A stretch of 7,677 bases of DNA from Alphaproteobacteria bacterium (GCA_018668475.1 JABJCZ010000306.1:1-7677); one strand, 5' to 3'. Shown: positions 1-5,982, counted from the stretch's first letter. Program-made: numbers and translations. Notes: a model not told the origin generated them from the letters alone.

Positions 1-1512
1 GAAGTGTTCAACAATCTCTTCATGTCGATTGCCGAGCAGATGGGCCTGACGCTCGAGAACACCGCTCATTCGGTCAATATCAAAGAGCGCCTCGATTTTT
101 CCTGCGCCTTGTTTGATGCCACGGGTGCGCTGGTGGCCAACGCACCGCATATGCCGGTGCATCTCGGTTCAATGGGGGAATCCGTGAGCGCCGTCTTGCG
201 CAATGCCGGTGACCATCTCTCGCCTGGCGATATTTATGCGCTGAATGCGCCCTACAACGGTGGCACGCATCTGCCCGATGTGACGGTCGTTACGCCGGTC
301 TTTGACGGCGCCGGCGAGGAGCTGTTGTTCTTCATTGCCTCGCGCGGCCACCATGCTGATATCGGTGGCATCACCCCTGGCTCCATGCCGCCGTTTTCTA
401 AAACGGTGCACGATGAAGGGATCCTGCTGGATGGCTTCAAACTGGTGTCCAACGGCCAATTTCAGGAACAGGCCTTCCGCGACCTGCTGGCCGGTGGCGA
501 CTGGCCGGCCCGCAATCCGGACCAAAATGTAGCCGATATCATGTCCCAGGTAGCGGCCAACGAGCGCGGCCTGCAGGAGCTGGCCAAAATGGTCGATCAC
601 TTTGGGCTCGACACCGTGCAAGCCTATATGGGTCATGTGCAGGACAACGCTGAGGAATCCGTGCGGCGGGTGCTGGATGTTTTGTCGGACGGCAGCTTCA
701 CCTATCCGCTGGATGATGGCAGCGAGATCTGCGTTGCTATTACCATTGATCGCGGTGCGCGCCGCGCGACTGTCGATTTTACCGGTACGAGTCCGCAATT
801 GAGCAGCAACTTCAATGCACCGTCTGCAGTGTGTCGGGCAGCGGTACTGTACGTTTTCCGCACCTTGGTGGATGACGATATTCCGATGAACGAAGGCTGC
901 CTGAAACCGCTTGATATCGTGATTCCGCCGGGCTCGATGCTGAGCCCGCAGTATCCGGCTGCCGTTGTCGCGGGCAATGTCGAGACGTCGTCGCATATTA
1001 CCGACACGCTCTATGGCGCGCTGGGTGTGATGGCGGGTGCCCAGGGCACCATGAACAATTTTACGTTCGGCGATGAACGCTGGCAGTATTACGAGACGAT
1101 TTGTGGCGGGTCCGGCGCAGGGCCGGATTACGACGGCACCGATGCTGTCCACACACACATGACCAATTCTCGGCTGACTGATCCGGAAGTGCTCGAGTGG
1201 AGATTTCCGGTACGGCTCGAGTCATTCGCCATCCGGCGGGGCTCGGGTGGTGCCGGTCGGCATCGGGGTGGTGATGGCACGGCCCGGCGAATACGTTTCC
1301 TCAAGCCCATGACGGCGGCCATTCTTTCAGGCCATAGAAAAGTGCCGCCGTTCGGTCAGGACGGGGGTGGCCCAGGGATGACTGGCCGGTGTTCGGTGGA
1401 GCGCGTTGACGGAAGCATCGACAGCCTCGGCGGTGCCGATGAAACACAAATGGAAGCAGGAGATATTTTTGTTGTCGAGACGCCCGGCGGCGGTGGATTC
1501 GGCGCGTCGTAA
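1..1512 (+). CDS. Hydantoinase B / 5-oxoprolinase C-terminal half (5' partial)
   Basis: The frame is open from base 1 and ends at TAA 1510-1512, giving about 503 codons of a gene that starts upstream. Seen: the HyuB-family opening [15 protein letters not shown], then [30 protein letters not shown], the [12 protein letters not shown] segment and a [10 protein letters not shown] metal-site-like motif around bases 340-370. Near the C-terminus are the Gly/Arg-rich [15 protein letters not shown] stretch and the terminal TPGGGGFG. Known: HyuB is the partner of the ATP-binding HyuA subunit in ATP-dependent cleavage of hydantoins or 5-oxoproline. In full-length 5-oxoprolinases (about 1200-1300 residues) the two are fused, with HyuB second. 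Inferred: the opening wording is most like the fused form, so this is probably the C-terminal half of a cytosolic 5-oxoprolinase, but a separate HyuB subunit cannot be excluded. The GTG at base 4 lies inside the conserved opening and is unlikely to be the true start. No terminator-like hairpin with a T-run directly follows. Confidence 0.92.
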   Translation, partial: EVFNNLFMSIAEQMGLTLENTAHSVNIKERLDFSCALFDATGALVANAPHMPVHLGSMGESVSAVLRNAGDHLSPGDIYALNAPYNGGTHLPDVTVVTPVFDGAGEELLFFIASRGHHADIGGITPGSMPPFSKTVHDEGILLDGFKLVSNGQFQEQAFRDLLAGGDWPARNPDQNVADIMSQVAANERGLQELAKMVDHFGLDTVQAYMGHVQDNAEESVRRVLDVLSDGSFTYPLDDGSEICVAITIDRGARRATVDFTGTSPQLSSNFNAPSAVCRAAVLYVFRTLVDDDIPMNEGCLKPLDIVIPPGSMLSPQYPAAVVAGNVETSSHITDTLYGALGVMAGAQGTMNNFTFGDERWQYYETICGGSGAGPDYDGTDAVHTHMTNSRLTDPEVLEWRFPVRLESFAIRRGSGGAGRHRGGDGTARRIRFLKPMTAAILSGHRKVPPFGQDGGGPGMTGRCSVERVDGSIDSLGGADETQMEAGDIFVVETPGGGGFGAS

Positions 1513-1869
1513 AATGGACCGAATCGGCTGCCCTGATCCGGCGATTGGCGTGGTGAATGCCGCCAAGATTGCGGTTTGATCGGGGACAGATCGATTTAGA
1601 TCGAACTTGTGTTGCAGTTTTGCAACAAAATGGGTTGATTCGGATGGATACAAGTGCCCGGAACGCTGGTCTGGCTATCGGCGATATGCTAACAATTCGG
1701 CGGTCTTAGAAGGAATTGGGAATTGGTTTTCGGACTGAGTCACTTTGTCGCCGATCCCAAGCGTTTGTTAATCAACTGGCGTCAAAGTCGCCATGAGCGT
1801 GTTGCCGGTCACAGCGGCGGTCTGTACGGTCGTTGAGGGTATACGTCGGTAAACGGATAAAGAGCCAGG
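1513..1869. other. Intergenic region upstream of mlaA
   Basis: This 357-base stretch has no convincing gene. It carries three GATCG pentamers about one helical turn apart (1578, 1589, 1599), a perfect 7-bp inverted repeat with a 4-base loop at 1610-1627, a CAATTC/GAATTG inverted pair (1693-1698 and 1713-1718), and a tandem GAATTGG duplication (1713-1726). A TATACG at 1840-1845 could be a -10 box for mlaA, but no good -35 box lies at the right distance, so I do not call a promoter. The mlaA promoter must lie somewhere here unless mlaA is read through from the oxoprolinase gene. Confidence 0.6.
1578..1627. promoter_or_regulatory. Phased GATCG repeats followed by a TGTTGCA palindrome
   Basis: Seen: GATCG starts at 1578, 1589 and 1599, spacings of 11 and 10 bases that put the copies on one face of the helix. 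The last two sit inside a longer repeat, AGATCGA, at 1588-1594 and 1598-1604. Six bases on, TGTTGCA-GTTT-TGCAACA (1610-1627) is a perfect inverted repeat. Inferred: this may be an operator cluster for the downstream mla genes. The palindrome could instead be a weak hairpin ending the upstream transcript, although only A residues follow it on the plus strand, which argues against an intrinsic terminator for that gene. Confidence 0.35.
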
Positions 1870-2778
1870 ATGGCCAAAATGAGACGAGCTACAGTGCGGT
1901 CCGAGGAGAAGCAGTTGCTGAGCGGGCAAGATAAACTGAGTTGGTTGCGCCGTTTGTCGATGCGCCCATTTGCCGTTCTCGGCGCGTTGGTGGTTGCCGG
2001 CAGCTTGTTGAGCGCGTGCGCATCGACCAACAGCTCGACTGCAAATGCCGATGATTACGAAGATACGTATTCGATCGACGATCCGTTTGAAGGGGTCAAC
2101 CGCAAGGTATTCGCTTTCAACCAGGCTGTTGATCGGGCGATTTTGCGGCCTGTGGCGTCCGCCTATTCCATGATCCCGCAATGGGGGCGTGACCGGGTTT
2201 CCAACTTTCTGGATAACCTGGGCGAGCCGGTCAATTTTGCGAACAATGTCCTGCAGGGTGAAGTAGAGCGCGCAACGCAATCCTTTCTGCGCTTTTCGCT
2301 CAATTCGACCGTTGGTATAGGCGGCTTGTTCGATGTTGCTGGCGGGCTTGGCATTGAGTATGTGCCGGAGGATTTCGGTCAGACGACAGCCACTTGGGGC
2401 GTCGACGCGGGGCCCTATCTGATGTTGCCGTTGCTCGGTCCGTCCAATCCGCGTGATGCGGTGGGCATGGTCGTCGACTGGTTTATCGATCCTTTCACTA
2501 CGGCACTGAAGAGCAATGAGCGCCTGGCTCGCAGCGTGACCCGCGGTGTTGAACAACGCGCCGAACACCTTGATACGCTCGACGCGCTGAACGAGACGTC
2601 CGTAGATTTTTACGCCGCGATGCGTGAGCTCTATCGCCAGCATCGTGATAATGAAATTCGCAATGGCACACTGCCGCCGCCAATGCCCATTCCCTCGATC
2701 ACAATCGAGAACTACGACGATGGAATTGGGGATGAACCTGAGTATGCGGCGGATAAAGATCAGGTTGCGAGCAACTAG
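1870..2778 (+). CDS. mlaA: MlaA (VacJ) outer-membrane phospholipid-removal lipoprotein
   Basis: The 302-residue product has a lipoprotein signal: a hydrophobic run (about residues 33-48), then lipobox L47-S48-A49 and C50, the predicted lipidated cysteine. The mature part opens with an acidic linker and then the MlaA signature DPFEGVNRKVFAFNQ (71-85), followed by NFLDNLGEPVNFANN, RFSLNSTVGIGGLFD, an EDFGQTTATWGV segment and YLMLPLLGPSNPRDA. Known: MlaA is a ring-like protein in the outer membrane that removes phospholipids from the outer leaflet and hands them to MlaC, keeping lipid asymmetry. The start is not settled. ATG 1870 has only GAG 5 bases upstream; the in-frame ATG at 1879 has AGGA (1867-1870) 8 bases upstream and gives a shorter, more typical signal region. 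A third ATG at 1960 would give an ideal signal peptide but has no ribosome-binding site. mlaC follows after 32 bases on the same strand, so the two are probably co-transcribed. Confidence 0.95.
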   Translation: MAKMRRATVRSEEKQLLSGQDKLSWLRRLSMRPFAVLGALVVAGSLLSACASTNSSTANADDYEDTYSIDDPFEGVNRKVFAFNQAVDRAILRPVASAYSMIPQWGRDRVSNFLDNLGEPVNFANNVLQGEVERATQSFLRFSLNSTVGIGGLFDVAGGLGIEYVPEDFGQTTATWGVDAGPYLMLPLLGPSNPRDAVGMVVDWFIDPFTTALKSNERLARSVTRGVEQRAEHLDTLDALNETSVDFYAAMRELYRQHRDNEIRNGTLPPPMPIPSITIENYDDGIGDEPEYAADKDQVASN

Positions 2779-2810
2779 ACCAACGACTGACATCAACGGG
2801 TGATCGATCC

Positions 2811-3476
2811 ATGGGGCTTTCGGGCAAAATCGGGATTACACGTCGGAGCGCTTTGGGCGTACTGATGGGTGTGGCATTGATTCTGGGTGTGGTCTCCGTC
2901 CAATCGACGCCGGCTGCAGCGGATGAAGGTGCGGGTAAGTTCATCGAGATTCTCGGTCAGCGGGCTGTCGATGTCCTCAAGGACAAGGCCAACACGACGT
3001 TCGCGATGCGTGAGGCGGCATTTCGAGATCTGCTAGTTGACGGGTTTCACATGCCGACCATTAGCCGTTTTGTTATCGGTCGTTATTGGCGTTCGGCGAG
3101 CGAGCAGCAGCGCGAGGACTACAACGCCGTATTCGTTGACTTTATCACACGCGTTTATGCGGCGCGGTTCGACGCCTACAACGGCGAGGTTTTCAATATT
3201 CTTGAGGTGCGGGAAGAATCTGAGAGCGGTGACTCCATCGTGCGCACGAACATTACGCGGCCATCGGGCGGTGCGGCCATCGGCATCGATTATCGGGTGC
3301 GCAAGATCGGTGAGGCCTACAAGGTGGTTGATGTGAACGTCGAAGGCATTTCGATGCTGCACACCCACCGGGTCGAGTTTGCTTCTGTCATCAACAAGAA
3401 GGGTATGGACGGCTTCCTCGACATGCTGCACACCCGCGTTGATGCGCCAATGGACGAGGGTGACGGCGAGGGATAA
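2811..3476 (+). CDS. mlaC: MlaC-family periplasmic phospholipid-binding protein
   Basis: The 221-residue product starts with a signal peptide: twin arginines R11-R12 in TRRSALG, a hydrophobic core to about residue 30, and a likely cleavage site after PAAA (34-37), before DEG. The mature part matches the MlaC/Ttg2D family: FRDLLVDGFHMPTISRFVIG, then RYWRSASEQQ, a DFITRVYAARFDAYNGE helix, a beta segment IDYRVRKIG and VVDVNVEGISML near the end. Known: MlaC carries a phospholipid across the periplasm between MlaA in the outer membrane and MlaFEDB in the inner membrane. The start has a weak GGGTGA (2798-2803) 7 bases upstream. The RR pair could direct Tat export, but the motif lacks the usual F/L-K continuation, so Sec is equally likely. 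A strong terminator lies about 30 bases after the stop. Confidence 0.95.
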   Translation: MGLSGKIGITRRSALGVLMGVALILGVVSVQSTPAAADEGAGKFIEILGQRAVDVLKDKANTTFAMREAAFRDLLVDGFHMPTISRFVIGRYWRSASEQQREDYNAVFVDFITRVYAARFDAYNGEVFNILEVREESESGDSIVRTNITRPSGGAAIGIDYRVRKIGEAYKVVDVNVEGISMLHTHRVEFASVINKKGMDGFLDMLHTRVDAPMDEGDGEG

Positions 3477-3503
3477 GCGCGCCGGCCCATCACTCGATCT
3501 GAT

Positions 3504-3539
3504 AAAAAAAGCCCCGGCCTGTGAAGACCGGGGCTTTTG
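3504..3539. terminator. Bidirectional intrinsic terminator between mlaC and the amidohydrolase
   Basis: GCCCCGG (3511-3517) pairs with CCGGGGC (3528-3534). The stem extends outward by A-T pairs (AAAA 3507-3510 with TTTT 3535-3538), and a small inner CT/AG pairing closes on a GTGA loop. On the plus strand the stem runs into TTTTGT, and on the minus strand into a run of seven T residues. It therefore fits both converging transcripts, mlaAC from the left and the dihydropyrimidinase-like gene from the right. Confidence 0.93.
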
Positions 3540-3553
3540 TTTATGAGGTCATT

Positions 3554-3584
3554 GGCGATATCGCCGGGCGGGTATCTCGATACC
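3554..3584. repeat. Two adjacent perfect palindromes in the convergent spacer
   Basis: GGCGATATCGCC (3554-3565) is a perfect 12-bp palindrome. Six bases later GGTATC-TC-GATACC (3571-3584) is a second perfect inverted repeat, ending four bases before the amidohydrolase stop codon complement. As RNA on the minus strand each could fold into a short 4-bp hairpin ahead of the main terminator. They may help termination or protect the 3' end, or may be protein-binding sites. Confidence 0.6.
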
Positions 3585-3587
3585 TGT

Positions 3588-4955
3588 TCACATCTCGGTA
3601 TGGGATTTGCGCTTCAGCAGGTTGCCCCGGCCGGGTTCGGCGTGAACCATGCCGTCCTCGACGATGATGTCGCCGCGCGACAGTGTCATTGTCGGCCAGC
3701 CGGTGAAGGTTTCACCTTCATAGATTTCAAAATCCTGCTTTGAATGCATGTCCTGCAGGCGCACGGTGCGCTCCTTCTCGCCGTCAAACACAGCGATGTC
3801 GGCGTCGGAGCCAGGCAGGATCGCGCCTTTTTGCGGGTAAATGCCAAATAGTTTGGCCGGGTTGGTGGAGCTGACCTCGACGAATTTTTCCCGCGTGATC
3901 TTGCCTTTGCGCACGCCGTCGGAATAGAGCAGTGGCAAAAGCGTTTCCAGATGCGACATGCCGGGTAGCAGGTCCTCGACCAGGGTGCCGGCGGCTTTCT
4001 GGTCGCGGCTCCAGGCGACGTGGTCGGTTGCCACCGTTTGCAGCACGTCAGACTGCAGGCCCTGCCACAGGATATCCATCTGATCGTGCGCGCGCAGCGG
4101 CGGCCAGCTCGTATACAGGTGGGCGTCCTCACCCTGCAGGCTTTCCTCTGACAGCTTGAGGTAGATCGGGCGGGTCTCGCCATAGACCGTCTGGCCATGC
4201 GCGCGGGCATCGTTAAGCGCATCCAGCCCTTCTTCGTGAGAGAGGTGAACAAGGTAAGCGGGCACGTCGGCGATGCGCGCGAGCCCAAGCGCGCGATTGG
4301 CCGCGATCCCCTCCGCAATGGGCGGGCGGGATGATCCGAAGTGCTCGGGCCCGTGCATGTGTTTCTTGTTGTACTGGTCTGCCATGAAGGTAATGCAGCA
4401 CTGGTCTTCACAATGAATATTGACCATCGCGCCGGCGCGACCTACAGCGGCCATTGCGCGTGTGTAGTCCACCGCGAGATCATCGAAATTGGCGAACCCG
4501 AGCATGAAAATCTTGAAGCTCGTGTGGCCTTCGGAAATCACATCGGGAATTTCCTCGATGGTCCGCTGGGTCGGCTCGAAGATCGTCGGGTGCAGGCCGT
4601 AGTCAATCACCGAGCGCCCGTCGGCTTTTGCGATCCAGTTTTCGAGCCCCTGGATCAGCGTTTCACCTGGCTCGGGAAAAGCATAGTCGATCAGCGACGT
4701 CACGCCACCGACGGCGGCTGCAACCGTGGCGGAATGGAAATCGTCGGCCGTCTTCATCCCCATGAGCGTGAAGTCGCAATGGGTATGCACGTCGACGCCG
4801 CCCGGAAACAGATATTTGCCTGTGCAATCGACCACCCGGCCGGCCTCACCGAGGTCATGGCCGATCTGTTTGATCTTGCCATCCTCAATGCCGACGTCGG
4901 CCTTCAGGGTTGATCCGGCATTTACGACGGTGCCGTTTTTGAGAATGATATCCAT
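3588..4955 (-). CDS. Dihydropyrimidinase / D-hydantoinase-like amidohydrolase
   Basis: The 455-residue product has the usual length of the family. Seen: a small N-terminal beta segment (IILKNGTVVNAG), then the TIM-barrel metal site: H57 and H59 in DVHTHCDF, K148 in SFKIF (the lysine expected to be carbamylated), H181 in NIHCED, H237 in YLVHLSH, and D311 in ATDH. STNPAKLFGIYPQKG (363-377) and GSDADIAVFD (382-391) close the domain. Known: such binuclear zinc enzymes open cyclic amides (dihydropyrimidines, hydantoins) in the cytosol. Odd: the catalytic Tyr of known dihydropyrimidinases, five residues after the Lys, is Gly153 here; the common TDHCPF is TDHVAW; and a Trp (W284) precedes PPLR where Ser is common. 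The metal chemistry should be intact, but the substrate may differ from dihydrouracil. The start is well supported: AGGGAG (4969-4964) lies 8 bases before ATG. It is transcribed alone, toward mlaC. Confidence 0.9.
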   Translation of the reverse strand: MDIILKNGTVVNAGSTLKADVGIEDGKIKQIGHDLGEAGRVVDCTGKYLFPGGVDVHTHCDFTLMGMKTADDFHSATVAAAVGGVTSLIDYAFPEPGETLIQGLENWIAKADGRSVIDYGLHPTIFEPTQRTIEEIPDVISEGHTSFKIFMLGFANFDDLAVDYTRAMAAVGRAGAMVNIHCEDQCCITFMADQYNKKHMHGPEHFGSSRPPIAEGIAANRALGLARIADVPAYLVHLSHEEGLDALNDARAHGQTVYGETRPIYLKLSEESLQGEDAHLYTSWPPLRAHDQMDILWQGLQSDVLQTVATDHVAWSRDQKAAGTLVEDLLPGMSHLETLLPLLYSDGVRKGKITREKFVEVSSTNPAKLFGIYPQKGAILPGSDADIAVFDGEKERTVRLQDMHSKQDFEIYEGETFTGWPTMTLSRGDIIVEDGMVHAEPGRGNLLKRKSHTEM

Positions 4956-5041
4956 GGTCTCGTCTCCCTGTATTCCGAACTCTAATCCGGCTTTTCAGGT
5001 CCCACTGCGCCGGCTTGGGGCTCAGCGGTCAACCCGGCTAG

Positions 5042-5067
5042 CTTGAGCGACTCCGCGTGTCCTCAAG
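5042..5067. promoter_or_regulatory. CTTGAG...CTCAAG inverted repeat upstream of the amidohydrolase
   Basis: CTTGAG (5042-5047) and CTCAAG (5062-5067) are perfect inverted copies separated by 14 bases. Inside them GAC (5049-5051) and GTC (5059-5061) also pair, leaving one bulged C and a 7-base loop. The site lies about 87-112 bases before the amidohydrolase ATG, where an operator or activator site would be expected. No regulator gene is adjacent, so its function is inference. Confidence 0.4.
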
Positions 5068-5331
5068 TGTAACGGCTGATGACGCTCCATAGGAAGGCGT
5101 GACGGAGAGCAATGAGGTGCCAGGAGGCCAGCGGGTATACAGTTCATGCAAGATCAGCGCGCACGAAAATGCCATTGGCGGCATACATAAATTGGGCCAC
5201 CAACAATCAAATCCGAAACGCCGCCGAAGGAAGCCCGATACCGGGCATATGCCGAATTTTGGAGCGACCAGAGCGAGGACTAACTTTTCTCGGCTCGTGC
5301 CAGTGATCGGCGGCAACGGCCTTAGCATCGG

Positions 5332-5357
5332 CCACGAACGGAAGATGCCGCTCGTGG
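5332..5357 (-). other. 3' hairpin of the cold-shock transcript
   Basis: Two 10-base arms (5332-5341 and 5348-5357) flank a 6-base loop. Read as minus-strand RNA all ten positions pair, one as G-U; read as plus-strand RNA that position is an A-C mismatch. This favours a minus-strand transcript, and the hairpin begins 11 bases after the cold-shock stop codon. No T-run follows, so it is either a factor-assisted terminator or an mRNA-stabilising structure rather than a classic intrinsic terminator. Confidence 0.5.
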
Positions 5358-5368
5358 GGTCAAGTCGG

Positions 5369-5578
5369 TCAGTCGATCAGCGAAATACCTTCTGCTGCTT
5401 CCTTGCCATCCCGGCCCGGTTGCAGATCGAAGGAAATGCGCTGGCCCTCAGCCAGGCCGTCGAGCCCGGCAGCCTGAACGGCTGAAATGTGGATGAATGC
5501 GTCTTTGTCGCCTTCGTCCGGAGTGATGAAGCCATACCCCTTGGTGGCGTTGAACCACTTAACAGTGCCTGTGGCCAT
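5369..5578 (-). CDS. CspA-family cold-shock protein
   Basis: The 69-residue product is one complete cold-shock domain. Seen: GTVKWFNATKGYGFI at residues 4-18 with the RNP1 motif KGYGFI (13-18), an acidic turn PDEGDKD, the RNP2 motif AFIHIS (27-32; most relatives have VFVHIS), and a C-terminal strand region. Known: these small cytosolic beta-barrels bind single-stranded RNA and DNA, melting mRNA structure in the cold or in other growth states. The start is set by the conserved MATGTVKWF opening; a purine-rich AAGAGAG (5595-5589) lies 10 bases upstream. The gene stands alone with its own promoter at 5744-5772 and a leader of about 159 nt, a length typical of cold-regulated csp messages. Cold induction itself cannot be read from the sequence; many alphaproteobacterial copies are constitutive. 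Confidence 0.96.
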   Translation of the reverse strand: MATGTVKWFNATKGYGFITPDEGDKDAFIHISAVQAAGLDGLAEGQRISFDLQPGRDGKEAAEGISLID

Positions 5579-5737
5579 TTTCGTTGTGCTCTCTTGCAGT
5601 CTATAGAAAACCCGCCCCCACCCCGTTTGCCGGTATGGCGATCAGGCCAACAGCTGCCAGAACCTGCTTTCTGCGTACGGTCCCACCCCCATATGGCTCC
5701 CTGCCGCGTGTCGGAGACCGTAATTCTGACAACCGGT
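5579..5737 (-). other. Long 5' leader of the cold-shock gene
   Basis: If transcription starts about 7 bases past the -10 box at 5744-5749, the leader is about 159 nt. Near its 5' end is a long-range inverted repeat, TACGGTC/GACCGTA (5676-5682 and 5716-5722), enclosing 33 bases, followed by a G-rich run just before the ribosome-binding site. Leaders of this length act as temperature-sensing RNA structures in enterobacterial cspA; that role here is inference. Confidence 0.45.
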
Positions 5738-5743
5738 GAAAAT

Positions 5744-5772
5744 ATGTTAGATCGGTGTGAACCGAGTGGCAA
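5744..5772 (-). promoter_or_regulatory. Sigma-70-type promoter for the cold-shock gene
   Basis: Read on the minus strand, TTGCCA (5772-5767) is followed by a 17-base spacer and TAACAT (5749-5744). The -35 box matches the consensus at 5 of 6 positions and the -10 box at 4 of 6. The spacer carries a small CGGT-N4-ACCG inverted repeat (5753-5764) that could be an operator. Confidence 0.6.
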
Positions 5773-5806
5773 TATTGGTTCTCACCTCGCGCGCTAATCA
5801 ATTTCG

Positions 5807-5821
5807 CCACAATTTTTGTGG
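5807..5821. repeat. CCACAA-TTT-TTGTGG inverted repeat
   Basis: This is a perfect 6-bp inverted repeat with a 3-base AT centre, in the divergent region between the cold-shock and peroxiredoxin genes. It lies about 35 bases upstream of the csp -35 box, a distance suited to a regulator of that promoter. It is not close to the likely peroxiredoxin promoter. No regulator can be named from sequence alone. Confidence 0.4.
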
Positions 5822-5894
5822 TTTATAGCTCTATGAACGGCGGAAAAGCGCGTATTTGGTAGGCTGCACGGTGGAATCAAATGCGCGACGCTTC

Positions 5895-5924
5895 TTGAAA
5901 AAAATTAGAATAATTCTAATTAAT
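5895..5924 (+). promoter_or_regulatory. Candidate promoter of the peroxiredoxin operon
   Basis: TTGAAA (5895-5900) followed after 18 bases by ATTAAT (5919-5924) is a plausible, non-ideal sigma-70-type pair; other AT-rich hexamers in the same place could serve as the -10 box. The ICE-like palindrome fills the spacer and touches the -10 box, so a protein bound there would be expected to block RNA polymerase. The resulting leader would be about 95 nt. Confidence 0.4.
5903..5921. promoter_or_regulatory. ICE-like (Irr-type) palindrome upstream of peroxiredoxin
   Basis: AATTAGAA (5903-5910), TAA, TTCTAATT (5914-5921) is a perfect 19-bp inverted repeat. Its half-sites TTAGAA and TTCTAA match the core of the iron-control element bound by Irr, a Fur-family regulator of alphaproteobacteria that responds to heme and iron. 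An extra half-site-like TTCTAAA lies at 5974-5980. Another Fur-family member is the main alternative owner of the site. The assignment is from remembered consensus, not a motif scan. Confidence 0.55.
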
Positions 5925-5982
5925 TGGAAGAGGCGAACGTGCTCCGATCGGTAGGTAGGAACCGGGCGGGGCATTCTAAATC

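Larger units (their letters stand above)
4956..5368. other. Intergenic region upstream of the amidohydrolase, no recognised gene
   Basis: This 413-base stretch separates two minus-strand genes. Short open frames exist on both strands (for example plus 5099-5485 and 5112-5306, minus 5038-5328), but none encodes anything I recognise, and the longest runs antisense into the cold-shock gene. It must hold the amidohydrolase promoter; no clear -35/-10 pair was found. A minus-strand TTGACC (5032-5027) has only GC-rich sequence at the -10 distance. The visible structures are inverted repeats at 5042-5067 and 5332-5357. Confidence 0.55.

Noticed and set aside
169..1158. A 329-codon open frame on the minus strand
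   Set aside because: It is antisense to the strongly conserved hydantoinase B frame, its translation resembles no family, and long antisense frames are common in GC-rich genes.
1514..1579. A 21-codon open frame just after the oxoprolinase stop
   Set aside because: It has no ribosome-binding site and no recognisable sequence; such a short frame is expected by chance.
1713..1726. Tandem GAATTGG duplication as part of a repeat array
   Set aside because: Only two copies exist and no spacer periodicity follows; no CRISPR or other array is present in the window.
1833..1861. TTGAGG-N17-GATAAA as the mlaA promoter
   Set aside because: Transcription would start almost at the ATG, leaving no room for a ribosome-binding site.
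1768..2796. A 342-codon open frame on the minus strand
   Set aside because: It covers mlaA on the opposite strand; the mlaA frame carries clear family motifs and the antisense frame none.
4341..4913. A 190-codon plus-strand frame
   Set aside because: It is antisense to the amidohydrolase, whose metal-binding motifs fix the true frame.
5038..5328. A 96-codon minus-strand frame between the amidohydrolase and cold-shock genes
   Set aside because: No family resemblance and low-complexity composition; kept only as part of the unassigned stretch.
5099..5485. A 128-codon plus-strand frame starting with GTG
   Set aside because: It overlaps the cold-shock gene antisense by over 100 bases, and its product is unlike any family I know. 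The purine run before the GTG is too close to be a good ribosome-binding site.
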